Shown: piece after piece, positions 35,142-44,526 of the stretch
How the letters are laid out: each line of letters opens with the position of its first letter
Position numbering within the stretch: position 1 is the first letter of the stretch
Source of the DNA: Tatumella punctata
Lineage (GTDB): Bacteria; Pseudomonadota; Gammaproteobacteria; Enterobacterales; Enterobacteriaceae
DNA: 64,000 bases
Assembly (NCBI RefSeq): GCF_039523735.1
Contig: NZ_BAAAFW010000029.1
Span: 1-64,000, forward strand
Reading direction: 5' to 3'
Made by a program: the position numbers and the translations under genes
The notes under the pieces: generated by a model
What the model saw: the letters and a program-made list of their open reading frames with translations, nothing else
Databases searched by the model: none
What the model was told of the DNA's origin: nothing

Positions 35142-35867
35142 TTAGACGTTTTCTAAAGTTGTTTCTTCAGCTTGCTCAACCAGGTCCTGAGAACGACCTT
35201 CACGAACAGCAGTAGCAACAGCAGTCAGGTACAGGTTTACAGCACGGATCGCATCATCGTTACCAGGGATAACGTAATCGACGCCATCCGGATCAGAGTT
35301 AGTATCAACGATAGCAAATACCGGGATACCCAGGTTGTTTGCTTCTTTGATTGCGATGTGCTCGTGGTCAGCATCGATAACGAACAGAGCATCCGGCAGG
35401 CCGCCCATGTCTTTGATACCGCCAAGGCTGTTTTCCAGCTTAGCCAGTTCACGACCACGCATCAGCGCTTCTTTCTTGGTCAGTTTCTCGAAAGTACCGT
35501 CCTGAGACTGTGCTTCCAGATCTTTCAGACGCTTGATTGACTGACGAACGGTTTTCCAGTTAGTCAGCATACCACCTAACCAGCGGTGGTTAACGAAGTA
35601 CTGATCGCAGTTACGCGCAGACTCTTTAACCGCTTCGCTTGCAGCACGCTTAGTACCAACAAACAGAATTTTACCTTTACGGGCAGAAATTTTGGTCAAC
35701 TCAGCCAGAGCGTCGTTGAACATTGGTACAGTCTGCTCAAGGTTAATGATGTGAACTTTGTTACGAGCGCCGAAGATGAAAGGTTTCATTTTCGGGTTCC
35801 AGTAACGGGTCTGGTGACCAAAGTGTACACCGGCCTTAAGCATATCGCGCATGGAAACAGTAGCCAT
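35142..35867 (-). CDS. rpsB: 30S ribosomal protein S2
   Basis: S2 binds the 30S head/body junction late in assembly. The start at 35867 (MATVSMRDMLKAGVHFGHQ), behind AGAGGTAATC, gives 241 residues. The in-frame extension upstream is the structured leader. Internal coiled-coil region about 105-150. In E. coli S2 represses its own operon through the leader. Confidence 0.97.
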   Translation of the reverse strand: MATVSMRDMLKAGVHFGHQTRYWNPKMKPFIFGARNKVHIINLEQTVPMFNDALAELTKISARKGKILFVGTKRAASEAVKESARNCDQYFVNHRWLGGMLTNWKTVRQSIKRLKDLEAQSQDGTFEKLTKKEALMRGRELAKLENSLGGIKDMGGLPDALFVIDADHEHIAIKEANNLGIPVFAIVDTNSDPDGVDYVIPGNDDAIRAVNLYLTAVATAVREGRSQDLVEQAEETTLENV

Positions 35868-36072
35868 GATTACCTCTAAAAATAGATATTGGGGTTGAGC
35901 CTCCATGTATCCCATACCACCGACCTGTGAAGGCACCCCGGAGTATGTGTCGATACATGTGTGTTTTGGTCAGTCTGCATCACCGGGATATAACGCCCTG
36001 AGATACCCTGCCTTTTCACATAATGAGAATTAAACGTTCCGGGCGGGCAGAAGCCTGACCACAGATTCGTCG
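35868..36072 (-). ncRNA. rpsB 5' leader (S2 autoregulatory element / t44-type RNA)
   Basis: About 200 nt of transcribed leader before rpsB. The segment GGTATGGGATACATGGAGGC, followed by CAACCCCAAT, resembles the conserved rpsB leader of enterobacteria (the t44/tff RNA family). That leader folds into a pseudoknot and binds S2. The 5' end is inferred from the promoter at 36079-36108. Exact boundaries were not tested by folding. Confidence 0.6.
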
Positions 36073-36078
36073 GCGCGT

Positions 36079-36108
36079 TTTATACCACAAACCGCCGGTT
36101 GACGGCAA
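36079..36108 (-). promoter_or_regulatory. rpsB-tsf promoter
   Basis: Minus strand TTGCCG (36103-36108), 18-bp spacer, TATAAA (36079-36084), then ACGCGCC. The GC-rich discriminator is of the stringently controlled type. Confidence 0.65.
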
Positions 36109-36182
36109 TCATTGTTGCCGTTTCTGGTCAAATTATCTTCAGACTGAAAGACCTGAGACAGTGATTAACATTGGCAGCGGTT

Positions 36183-36211
36183 TTGCTGGCTGTTAACATA
36201 CAGGGTAATAA
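36183..36211 (+). promoter_or_regulatory. map promoter (predicted)
   Basis: TTGCTG (36183-36188), 17-bp spacer, TAATAA (36206-36211), about 48 bp before the map start. It is divergent from the rpsB promoter. Confidence 0.5.
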
Positions 36212-36259
36212 ACTCCCTCTTTTGCCGGCCGCGGGCTGGCTGCAATCGGACTATATTCC

Positions 36260-37054
36260 ATGGCTATTTCAATTAAGACCCCTGAAGAAATCGAAAAAAT
36301 GCGTGTTGCCGGCCGTCTGGCTGCTGAAGTTCTGGAAATGATTGCTGATCATGTTAAGCCGGGCATCTCGACCGGAGAGCTGGATCGTATTTGCGACGAT
36401 TATATTACTCAGCACCAGAAAGCCATCTCAGCCTGCCTCGGCTATCATGGTTTTCCGAAATCAGTCTGTATCTCGATTAATGAAGTGGTATGTCACGGTA
36501 TCCCCAGTGATGAGCGGCTGCTGAAAGACGGCGATATTGTCAATATCGACGTGACCGTCATCAAAGACGAGTATCATGGCGACACCTCAAAAATGTTTAT
36601 TGTCGGAAATCCGACGATTCTCGGTGAGCGTCTGTGCCGCGTGACTCAGGAAAGCCTCTATCTGGCCCTCAAAATGGTAAAACCCGGCATCCGCTTACGT
36701 ACCCTCGGCCGTGAAATTCAGAAATTTGTCGAAGCTCAGGATTTTTCTGTAGTACGTGAATACTGCGGTCATGGTATTGGTAAAGGGTTCCATGAAGAAC
36801 CGCAGGTACTGCACTATGATGCTGATGATGGCGGTGTGGTCCTGCAACAGGGGATGACCTTCACCATCGAACCGATGGTGAATGCCGGTGATTTCCGCAT
36901 CAGAAGTATGAAAGACGGCTGGACAGTGAAAACCAAAGATCGCAGCTTGTCTGCACAATATGAACATACTATTGTGGTTACTGAAAATGGCTGTGAGATT
37001 TTAACCCTCCGTAAGGAAGAAACGCTTCCTGCCATCCTGGTGAACGAAGGTTAA
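36260..37054 (+). CDS. map: Methionine aminopeptidase type I
   Basis: Removes the initiator methionine from nascent proteins; essential. 264 residues in the pita-bread fold. Substrate His79 (VVCHG), metal ligands Asp97 (NIDVTV) and Asp108 (HGDTS) and the C-terminal EPMVNAG and QYEHTIVVTENG blocks are present. It is divergent from rpsB as in E. coli. The ribosome site is weak. A terminator lies before glnD. Confidence 0.96.
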   Translation: MAISIKTPEEIEKMRVAGRLAAEVLEMIADHVKPGISTGELDRICDDYITQHQKAISACLGYHGFPKSVCISINEVVCHGIPSDERLLKDGDIVNIDVTVIKDEYHGDTSKMFIVGNPTILGERLCRVTQESLYLALKMVKPGIRLRTLGREIQKFVEAQDFSVVREYCGHGIGKGFHEEPQVLHYDADDGGVVLQQGMTFTIEPMVNAGDFRIRSMKDGWTVKTKDRSLSAQYEHTIVVTENGCEILTLRKEETLPAILVNEG

Positions 37055-37073
37055 ACCTGACAATGAATTTCTG

Positions 37074-37097
37074 AAAGCCGGCGATTGCCGGCTTTTT
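37074..37097 (+). terminator. map terminator
   Basis: Stem AAAGCCGGC, loop GATT, GCCGGCTTT, ending in TTTTT, between the map stop and the glnD start only 62 bp apart. Confidence 0.88.
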
Positions 37098-37116
37098 CAT
37101 CTGATGAGAAGCGACA

Positions 37117-39780
37117 ATGCCTAGCCGCCTGCCAGACGTCCCAGAAGTAATTGATAAAAATATTATTAATTCCCCGCTTCACTGGTCTGATGACATGCTG
37201 AATCGGGACAGGCTTAAACCCCGGCTGGATAACTTTCAGCGCTGGCTGGGAGAGGCCTTTGATGCCGGACAACCGGTTCACCGCTTAATTGATGCCAGAA
37301 CCCGGTTTATCGACAATCTTCTGTGCCGGCTGTGGCGTTTTTTTCATTTTGATGGTGTAAACCACCTGGCACTGGTTGCCGTCGGTGGCTACGGTCGTCA
37401 GGAATTGCACCCGTTATCAGATATTGATGTACTGATCCTCAGCCGGCAGAGTCTGGATGAACAAAATGCTCACCGTGCCAGTGAACTCCTGACACTGTTA
37501 TGGGATTTAAAGCTGGAGGTGGGTCACAGCGTACGTACTCTCGAAGAGTGCCTGCTGGAAGGTTTATCGGATCTGACAGTGGCGACTAATCTTATCGAAT
37601 CACGGATGCTGACCGGGGATGTCACCCTGTTTCTCGAACTGCAGAAAAATATTTTCAGTGACGGTTTCTGGCCCTCTGCTGAGTTTTTTGCAGCAAAAAT
37701 CGAGGAGCAGAAAGAACGTCACAAACGCTATCACGGTACCAGTTACAATCTGGAGCCGGATATTAAAAGCAGTCCGGGCGGCCTGCGGGATATCCATATG
37801 CTGCAGTGGGTTGCCCGTCGCCATTTCGGCGCAACCTCATTGCCGGAAATGGCCGGTTTCGGCTTTCTGACCCGCGATGAACGGGATGAGCTCCATCAGT
37901 GCCAGAGTTTTTTATGGCGGATCCGTTTTGCCTTACACCTTACCCTGACCCGCTACGATAACCGGTTGCTGTTTGACAGACAGCTGTCCGTCGCACAACG
38001 GCTGAATTATCAGGGCGAAGGTAACGAGCCGGTAGAACGTATGATGAAAGATTTTTATCGCGTGACCCGTGATGTCGGCGAATTAAATGAAATGCTGTTA
38101 CAGTTATTTGACGAGGCGATTCTGGCCCTGCCAGCCTCAGACAAACCACAGCCTCTGGATGATGACTTTCAGCTGCGCGGTACGCTGATCGATCTGCGGG
38201 ATGAACAATTGTTTATCCGTCAGCCGGAATCAATTATCCGCATGTTTAATGTTATCGTCCGAAATAAGAATATTTCCGGCATATACTCTACTACCCTGCG
38301 GTTACTACGCTACGCGATACGTACTCTCGATTACTCCCTGTGCGAAATTCCCCGCGCGCGGGTATTATTTATGGATATTCTGCGTCACCCGGGGGCTGTC
38401 AGCCGTGCTCTGGTCCCGATGCACCACCACAGTGTACTGGCGGCCTACCTGCCCCAGTGGAACAAAATTGTCGGCCAGATGCAGTTCGACCTGTTCCACG
38501 CCTACACGGTTGATGAACACACCATTCGTGTCCTGCAAAAACTGGAGAGTTTCGGCAGTGAAGACTCGCGGGCACAGCATCCGCTGTGTGTGGATATCTG
38601 GCAACGCCTGATTCAGCCGGAAATATTGCTGATTGCCGCACTGTTCCACGATATCGCCAAAGGCCGCGGCGGCGATCACTCAATACTGGGGGCTGAAGAC
38701 GTTATTGAATTCGCCCGGTTACATGCACTCTCCTCCCGCGATGCACAACTGATCGCCTGGCTGGTAAGACACCATCTGCTGATGTCGGTCACCGCACAAC
38801 GCCGCGATATTCAGGATCCAAATGTTATCCAGCAATTCGCCGAAATTATGCAAAATGAACGGCAGTTGCGGCTGCTGATTTGTCTGACTGTCGCTGATAT
38901 CAGTGCTACCAACGAAAGTTTGTGGAATAGCTGGAAGCAAAGCTTATTGCGCGAACTTTACTTCGCCACCGAAAAACAGCTGCGACGCGGTATGGACAGC
39001 AGCCCCGATCTGCGGGAAAGAGTGCGCCACAACCGGCTTCAGGCACTGGCGTTGCTGCGAATGGATAATATTGATGAGACAAAGCTACATAAAATCTGGA
39101 ACCGCTGTCGGGCAGATTATTTCCTGCGTCATACAGCCAGCCAGTTGGCATGGCATGCCCGCCATCTGTTGCAGCATCCGCTCAGTAAGCCGCTGGTATT
39201 AATCAGCCCGCAGGCGTCGCGCGGCGGTACCGAGATTTTTATCTGGAGCCCTGACCGCCCATACCTGTTTGCCACGGTTGCAGGCGAACTGGACCGCCGC
39301 AACCTCAGTGTTCACGATGCACAGATATTCACTAACCGTGATGGTATGGCAATGGATACCTTCATTGTGCTTGAACCGGACGGCAGCCCGTTAGCCCCTG
39401 ACCGGCACGAGGCGATTATCCACGGGCTGACACAAGCCTTATCACAACCGGAGTGGGTTCCGCCACGGCCCCGCCGACAGTCACCACGGCTGCGCCATTT
39501 TAACGTTGATACGGAAATACGTTTTCTGCCTGCCCACACCAATCAGCGTACCTATCTGGAAATGGTCGCCCTTGATCAGCCGGGATTATTAGCACGTATC
39601 GGTACCGTTTTTGCTGAATCAGGAATATCACTGCATGGCGCAAGGATCAGTACCATCGGCGAAAGGGTCGAAGACTTGTTTATTCTGGCGGACAGTGACC
39701 GCCGAGCCCTGAGCGATAAAAAACGTGATAGTTTACAACAACGGTTGACAGAGGCACTGAATCCAAACGATAAAGTGTAA
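37117..39780 (+). CDS. glnD: Bifunctional uridylyltransferase/uridylyl-removing enzyme
   Basis: Nitrogen sensor that uridylylates PII proteins when glutamine is low and removes UMP when it is high. 887 residues: nucleotidyltransferase domain with GGYGR (90-94) and catalytic DID (102-104), a helical linker, an HD hydrolase domain with HDIAKGRGGDHS near 508, and two C-terminal ACT domains (about 705-887) that bind glutamine. All key motifs are intact. Confidence 0.96.
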   Translation: MPSRLPDVPEVIDKNIINSPLHWSDDMLNRDRLKPRLDNFQRWLGEAFDAGQPVHRLIDARTRFIDNLLCRLWRFFHFDGVNHLALVAVGGYGRQELHPLSDIDVLILSRQSLDEQNAHRASELLTLLWDLKLEVGHSVRTLEECLLEGLSDLTVATNLIESRMLTGDVTLFLELQKNIFSDGFWPSAEFFAAKIEEQKERHKRYHGTSYNLEPDIKSSPGGLRDIHMLQWVARRHFGATSLPEMAGFGFLTRDERDELHQCQSFLWRIRFALHLTLTRYDNRLLFDRQLSVAQRLNYQGEGNEPVERMMKDFYRVTRDVGELNEMLLQLFDEAILALPASDKPQPLDDDFQLRGTLIDLRDEQLFIRQPESIIRMFNVIVRNKNISGIYSTTLRLLRYAIRTLDYSLCEIPRARVLFMDILRHPGAVSRALVPMHHHSVLAAYLPQWNKIVGQMQFDLFHAYTVDEHTIRVLQKLESFGSEDSRAQHPLCVDIWQRLIQPEILLIAALFHDIAKGRGGDHSILGAEDVIEFARLHALSSRDAQLIAWLVRHHLLMSVTAQRRDIQDPNVIQQFAEIMQNERQLRLLICLTVADISATNESLWNSWKQSLLRELYFATEKQLRRGMDSSPDLRERVRHNRLQALALLRMDNIDETKLHKIWNRCRADYFLRHTASQLAWHARHLLQHPLSKPLVLISPQASRGGTEIFIWSPDRPYLFATVAGELDRRNLSVHDAQIFTNRDGMAMDTFIVLEPDGSPLAPDRHEAIIHGLTQALSQPEWVPPRPRRQSPRLRHFNVDTEIRFLPAHTNQRTYLEMVALDQPGLLARIGTVFAESGISLHGARISTIGERVEDLFILADSDRRALSDKKRDSLQQRLTEALNPNDKV

Positions 39781-39826
39781 TCCGGCTGGAAATCAAAACA
39801 AGTTTCCGGGACTGCAAACTTACTTT

Positions 39827-39864
39827 GGGGGGCTGAGTCTCAGCTCCCCGGTTGTCAGTTTTTT
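39827..39864 (+). terminator. glnD-dapD intergenic hairpin (probable glnD terminator)
   Basis: GGGG(G)GCTGAG pairs with CTCAGC(T)CCCC at 39827-39849, followed by GGTTGTCAG and six T. The U-run is displaced about 9 nt from the stem, so efficiency is uncertain. Confidence 0.55.
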
Positions 39865-39892
39865 ACCAAACCATTGATGCAGGAAATAAACA

Positions 39893-40717
39893 ATGCAACA
39901 GTTACAAAACATCATCGAAGCCGCATTCGAACGCCGTGCCGACATTACACCAGACAATGTTGATACTGAAACCCGCGAGGCAATTACTAAAGTCGTCCTG
40001 TTAATTGACCGTGGTGAACTGCGTGTTGCGGAAAAAATTAACGGTGAATGGATCACCCATCAATGGCTGAAGAAAGCAGTATTATTATCTTTCCGTATTC
40101 ATGACAACCAGGTGATAGAAGGCTCTGAAACCCGTTTCTACGACAAAGTACCGATGAAGTTTGCTGACTATGATGAAGCCCGCTTTAAAAAAGAAGGCTT
40201 CCGCGTGGTTCCTCCGGCAGCAGTACGCCAGGGGGCTTTTATTGCCCGTAATACCGTTCTGATGCCTTCCTATGTCAACATTGGTGCTTATGTCGATGAA
40301 GGGACCATGGTCGATACCTGGGCTACTGTAGGTTCCTGTGCACAGATTGGTAAGAATGTACACCTGTCAGGCGGCGTAGGTATCGGTGGTGTACTTGAGC
40401 CACTACAGGCCAACCCGACCATCATTGAAGACAACTGTTTTATCGGTGCACGTTCTGAAATCGTAGAAGGTGTTATTGTTGAAGAAGGTTCTGTTATTTC
40501 GATGGGTGTCTATATCGGCCAGAGCACTAAGATTTATGATCGTGAAACGGGTGAAGTCCATTACGGCCGTGTCCCGGCGGGTTCAGTCGTGGTTTCCGGG
40601 AATCTGCCATCTAAAGACGGCAGCTACAGCCTGTACTGCGCCGTTATCGTTAAAAAAGTGGATGCGAAAACCCTGGGTAAAGTCGGTATCAATGAACTGC
40701 TGCGTTCAATCGACTAA
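39893..40717 (+). CDS. dapD: Tetrahydrodipicolinate N-succinyltransferase
   Basis: Succinyl-CoA-dependent step of the lysine/diaminopimelate pathway. 274 residues: N-terminal helical domain, left-handed beta-helix (about 105-240) with VGIGGVLEPLQA and the SVISMGVYIGQSTKI segment, and a C-terminal domain. AGGAAA precedes the ATG. Its product feeds both peptidoglycan (MrcB in this window) and the lysine used by CadA. Confidence 0.96.
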   Translation: MQQLQNIIEAAFERRADITPDNVDTETREAITKVVLLIDRGELRVAEKINGEWITHQWLKKAVLLSFRIHDNQVIEGSETRFYDKVPMKFADYDEARFKKEGFRVVPPAAVRQGAFIARNTVLMPSYVNIGAYVDEGTMVDTWATVGSCAQIGKNVHLSGGVGIGGVLEPLQANPTIIEDNCFIGARSEIVEGVIVEEGSVISMGVYIGQSTKIYDRETGEVHYGRVPAGSVVVSGNLPSKDGSYSLYCAVIVKKVDAKTLGKVGINELLRSID

Positions 40718-40920
40718 CTGATCCGCGGTTAACCGCCTGCGTTCCCTGTCCGGGTAACTGCCTGACATATACAGGGTAGCAGGCGGATTTATTCTGCTCT
40801 GGCTCTGGCTCCGGCCACCCCGCAACCTGCGGTGATGACTTTACGGCTCTGGTGTATCAACCGGTGAGCACTGATTGCATCACTCATTCTGAATGTTGTT
40901 CTCTGAAAAGGTGATTGTTC

Positions 40921-41307
40921 ATGTACGATAACTTAAAAAGTTTAGGTATTACCCACCCTGAAGAAGTTGACCGTTACAGCCTGCGTCAGGAAGCCAATAA
41001 CGATATTCTGAAGATCTATTTCCGTAAGGATAAAGGGGAGTTTTTCGCGAAAAGCGTGAAGTTTAAATACCCTCGCCAGCGTAAGACCGTGGTTTCTGAT
41101 CAATCCGGGCAGGGTTTTAAAGAGATTCAGGAAATAAGCCCCAACCTCAGATACCTGATCGATGAACTGGATCAGCTGTGTCAGCAGGAACAAGCTGAAG
41201 TTGACCTGAAAGTTAAGATCCTTGATGACCTTCGTCACCTTGAACTGGTCGTTTCGAATAAGATTTCGGAAATTGAGGCAGATCTGGAAAAACTCACCCG
41301 CAAATAA
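40921..41307 (+). CDS. yaeH: DUF3461 family protein YaeH
   Basis: 128 residues from the ATG at 40921 (MYDNLKSLGITHPEEVDRY); a start two codons upstream is not needed. It is highly conserved with E. coli YaeH across its length and ends in a charged helical segment (KISEIEADLEKLTRK). No function is established. In E. coli cdaR lies between yaeH and degP; here the two converge on a shared terminator with no gene between. Confidence 0.9.
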   Translation: MYDNLKSLGITHPEEVDRYSLRQEANNDILKIYFRKDKGEFFAKSVKFKYPRQRKTVVSDQSGQGFKEIQEISPNLRYLIDELDQLCQQEQAEVDLKVKILDDLRHLELVVSNKISEIEADLEKLTRK

Positions 41308-41324
41308 GCGACGTTTTTACAGAC

Positions 41325-41361
41325 AAAAAGCCGGTCAGTGCATGATACTGACCGGCTTTTT
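41325..41361. terminator. Bidirectional terminator between yaeH and degP
   Basis: AGCCGGTCAGT (41329-41339) pairs with ACTGACCGGCT (41347-41357), an 11-bp perfect stem with a 7-nt loop. An A-run lies before and a T-run after, so it can act for both converging genes. Confidence 0.92.
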
Positions 41362-41373
41362 TACTGACGACGG

Positions 41374-42804
41374 TTACTGTGCCAGCAGGTACAGGTTACT
41401 GTCACCACGTTTAATGTTCAGGGCCAGTACTGAAGGTTTGCTGTCGAGCACTTTACGTAACTCACCCAGATTCGCTACATTCTGCTGGTTCACCCCGAGA
41501 ATAACATCCCCTTTTTTCAGACCAATGGCATCGGCACGGCTGCCGGGCTTAATGCTGTCAACTTTAACACCTTTGTCACCTTTGACATCATAATTACTCA
41601 GCTCAGCCCCTTCGATACCGGTATAAATAGTCGCTGACTGCACTTTCGCCTGAGTACTTTGTTGCAGTTCCACGGTCACTGTCAGTGGTTTACCGTCACG
41701 TAATAAGCCAAGTTCCAGTTTTGTGCCCACCGGCAATGAACCGACATCAGCACGTAATGCGGCAAAGCTGCTCAGCTGCTTGTTATTCAGAGAGACAATC
41801 ACATCACCGGCTTTAATACCTGCTTTCTCGGCCGAACTTTTTGGCAGAACCTGACTGACAAAAGCACCACGCTGGGCATTCACTTTCATCGCCTGGGCGA
41901 GCTCTGAGTTCAGCTCAGTACCCATGATCCCCAGTTCACCGCGTTTAACCTGACCATATTCAATCATCTGTGCGGTCAGATTTTTCACCATATTACTCGG
42001 GATAGCAAAACCAATACCGATATTGCCGCCATCCGGCGCCAGAATCGCCGTATTAATACCAATCAGTTCACCATTCAGATTCACCAGTGCACCACCGGAG
42101 TTACCACGGTTAATTGCGGCATCCGTCTGAATAAAGTTTTCATAGTTTTCAACATTCAGCCCGCTGCGGCCCAGTGCCGAAACAATACCGGAAGTTACCG
42201 TTTCCCCTAATCCATAAGGGTTACCGATCGCTACCGTATAGTCCCCCACCTGCAGGTTGTCAGAATCTGCAATTTTTATTGCCGTCAGATTCTTCGCATC
42301 TTTCAGCTGAATCAGCGCAATATCAGAACGGGGATCTTTACCTATCACTCTGGCATCGAAACGACGGCCATCACTGAGCTGGACCTGAATGGTTGAGGCA
42401 TTTTCAACCACATGGTTATTGGTTACCACATAACCTTTTTCGGCATTAATCACTACCCCGGAACCTAAAGCACGGAACTTCTCCTGCTGGGTTCCGCTAT
42501 TACCGCCACCACCAGGGGCCTGGCAAAGAGGTGAAGACTGGAACGGAGAACCGTCCTGACAGAAAGGCGACATATCACCAAAAAATTGCTGGAACTGCTG
42601 ATTACCCCCGGCTGTTTTTACCGGTGCCGTTCCTTCCACACTGATACTGACGACTGAGGGCATCACTTTTTGTAACATAGGAGCCAGACTCGGTAATTGC
42701 TGACTTGATGAAGATGCAGATTCCGCCGCAGAAGCAGTCAAAGGCGCAAATGCCATTCCCAGGCTTAATGCGAGTGCACTCAATGCTAAAGTGGTTTTTT
42801 TCAT
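41374..42804 (-). CDS. degP: Periplasmic serine endoprotease/chaperone DegP
   Basis: HtrA-family protease that degrades or holds misfolded periplasmic and outer-membrane proteins. 476 residues: signal peptide 1-26 (ending ASA-AES), protease domain with His131, Asp161 and Ser236 (GNSGGAL), a Q/G-rich LA loop with two Cys (about 82-94), and two PDZ domains (about 280-476). The catalytic residues are at the precursor numbering of E. coli DegP. A sigma-E-type promoter lies upstream. Confidence 0.96.
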   Translation of the reverse strand: MKKTTLALSALALSLGMAFAPLTASAAESASSSSQQLPSLAPMLQKVMPSVVSISVEGTAPVKTAGGNQQFQQFFGDMSPFCQDGSPFQSSPLCQAPGGGGNSGTQQEKFRALGSGVVINAEKGYVVTNNHVVENASTIQVQLSDGRRFDARVIGKDPRSDIALIQLKDAKNLTAIKIADSDNLQVGDYTVAIGNPYGLGETVTSGIVSALGRSGLNVENYENFIQTDAAINRGNSGGALVNLNGELIGINTAILAPDGGNIGIGFAIPSNMVKNLTAQMIEYGQVKRGELGIMGTELNSELAQAMKVNAQRGAFVSQVLPKSSAEKAGIKAGDVIVSLNNKQLSSFAALRADVGSLPVGTKLELGLLRDGKPLTVTVELQQSTQAKVQSATIYTGIEGAELSNYDVKGDKGVKVDSIKPGSRADAIGLKKGDVILGVNQQNVANLGELRKVLDSKPSVLALNIKRGDSNLYLLAQ

Positions 42805-42864
42805 GTGCTGGCTCTCTGTAATATTTTCTATTTGGACCGGTTGCTGTGTGCTGTGGTCAGTTGA

Positions 42865-42891
42865 TGAGAGTTATTATTTACCTGTTAGTTC
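42865..42891 (-). promoter_or_regulatory. Sigma-E-type promoter of degP
   Basis: Minus strand GAACTA (42886-42891), 16-bp spacer, TCTCA (42865-42869). The E. coli degP sigma-E promoter is GAACTT, 16 bp, TCTGA, so the geometry is identical and the elements differ by one base each. It lies about 60 bp upstream of the ATG. I found no clear CpxR box. Confidence 0.65.
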
Positions 42892-42942
42892 ACCGCAAAA
42901 CTTTTGTGAAAGGTAAAAAAATATTCCTGATCTTTACAAAAC

Positions 42943-44430
42943 TCACACGAACTCAACCGCCATTAAACGACGATACTCTTCCCATGCATATACATCGGTC
43001 ATTCCGCTGATATAGTCCTGCACCAGACGTAAACGGTAATAACTTTCCCATAATTGCCATCTCTGGTCACGGGTCGCTGGTAACTGGCGAAGGTGATTCT
43101 GATAAGCTTTACGGTGTTTATCCGACAGACGATGAAACAACCGGGTTTCAATAGGATGGCCTGCTAACTCATCGGTCTCCATCAGGCAGGTAAAATCATC
43201 GGCGCTCAGTTGCATCATGGGTTTATAGGTATCAAGCAGACCTCGGATCACGCGGTATCCCTGTAATTCGAGTTGTTCCACCTCAGAGTGGTTAAAAACA
43301 TGTTTTCGGGCCACCTGCTTAAAGGTTGCCAGTAGCCGCTCTTCATCCCCACCGTTTTCCAGCAGCGCATGGTTAAAATTCCCCGTAAAAATCGCCGGCA
43401 AATTATCCAGAAAGCGCCGTACAGCAAACGCGACCAGCGCCCGCTGTACATTGACCCGTAACGACATAAAAAACTGGTCACTCTGACTGCGCCGTTTTCC
43501 TGAGCCCGCTTCCTGCCAGGCATGAGTTACCGTACGCTGGAAAAGATCATCCGGCTGAGCCTCCCCCCAGGCATCACATAAATAACGATACAGGCTGTCG
43601 ACATCAAAGATAGCTTTTTCGACAGCATCATCTAAATCGGCAATACAGTAGGAAATATCATCAGCCGCTTCCATAATATAAGTCAGAGGGAAACGATGAA
43701 ACTCCTGCATACCGGTTGCTGCCCGCAAGTCTGCAACGTATTCTTTTTCTGATAAATAAAACCCCGGCTTTTTCATCAGCACCGAGAAATTTGCAGGCTT
43801 ATCGCCCTGCCACCAGGCAGGTGCAGTGTACTTAAGGATGCAGGCCACCTGAGAATAACTCAGATTCAGTTGCAGAATAGTATGTACCAGCCGGATAGCC
43901 TGGGCATTGCCTTCAAAATGCGAAAGATCCTGATAAATACATTGTTGTAACTGAATCACTTCTTCAGGGAGCTGCGCCGCATCAGGGGGGGTAAGTGGCA
44001 GAATGTCAGCCAGATGCTCCCTGAACCAGTCATTGATTGCTGCTTCGCCAAAATGACCAAATGGCGGATTCCCGACATCATGTAACAGGCAGGCCATTTC
44101 GGCCAGACTTTCAAACCCGCGTTCAAAGTCTTCCAGCCCGTAAGCAGCCAGACCACCGGGCTGTTTTTTCAGTCGTTGCAGTACTTCCCGCGCAATATAG
44201 CGCCCGGTTTGCTGTACTTCCAGGGAGTGGGTTAACCGTGAGCGTACTGCTGAATTTCTTTCCAGCGGGAATACCTGTGTCTTTTGCTGCAAACGCCGGA
44301 TAGCCGCCGAATGGATGATCCTGCCGCGATCACTTTCAAAATAACGGGAAATCTGTTCTTCTCCCTGCGGCGGCCGGCCTGATGCATAAGGCCGGCTGAC
44401 ACTGATTCTGTGCTTAAAGTTAATCTCCAT
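42943..44430 (-). CDS. dgt: Deoxyguanosinetriphosphate triphosphohydrolase
   Basis: Hydrolyses dGTP to deoxyguanosine and triphosphate. The start at 44430 (MEINFKHRIS) gives 494 residues (E. coli 505). HD-domain motifs: LTHSLEVQQ with the first His, and HDVGNPPFGHFGE near 118. A seven-codon upstream extension lacks similarity. It is divergent from mtnN. Confidence 0.94.
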   Translation of the reverse strand: MEINFKHRISVSRPYASGRPPQGEEQISRYFESDRGRIIHSAAIRRLQQKTQVFPLERNSAVRSRLTHSLEVQQTGRYIAREVLQRLKKQPGGLAAYGLEDFERGFESLAEMACLLHDVGNPPFGHFGEAAINDWFREHLADILPLTPPDAAQLPEEVIQLQQCIYQDLSHFEGNAQAIRLVHTILQLNLSYSQVACILKYTAPAWWQGDKPANFSVLMKKPGFYLSEKEYVADLRAATGMQEFHRFPLTYIMEAADDISYCIADLDDAVEKAIFDVDSLYRYLCDAWGEAQPDDLFQRTVTHAWQEAGSGKRRSQSDQFFMSLRVNVQRALVAFAVRRFLDNLPAIFTGNFNHALLENGGDEERLLATFKQVARKHVFNHSEVEQLELQGYRVIRGLLDTYKPMMQLSADDFTCLMETDELAGHPIETRLFHRLSDKHRKAYQNHLRQLPATRDQRWQLWESYYRLRLVQDYISGMTDVYAWEEYRRLMAVEFV

Positions 44431-44526
44431 TTCCACTCCGGTACGATTCAATAATAAAACCCTGCCCTGCCATGATAGACTATTCCACGCCTGAAGATTA
44501 ATTCTATAACATTGGTGAGATACGCT

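Noticed and set aside
35868..35936. Extended N-terminus for S2
   Set aside because: The extra codons fall in the structured leader; a strong ribosome site marks the ATG at 35867.
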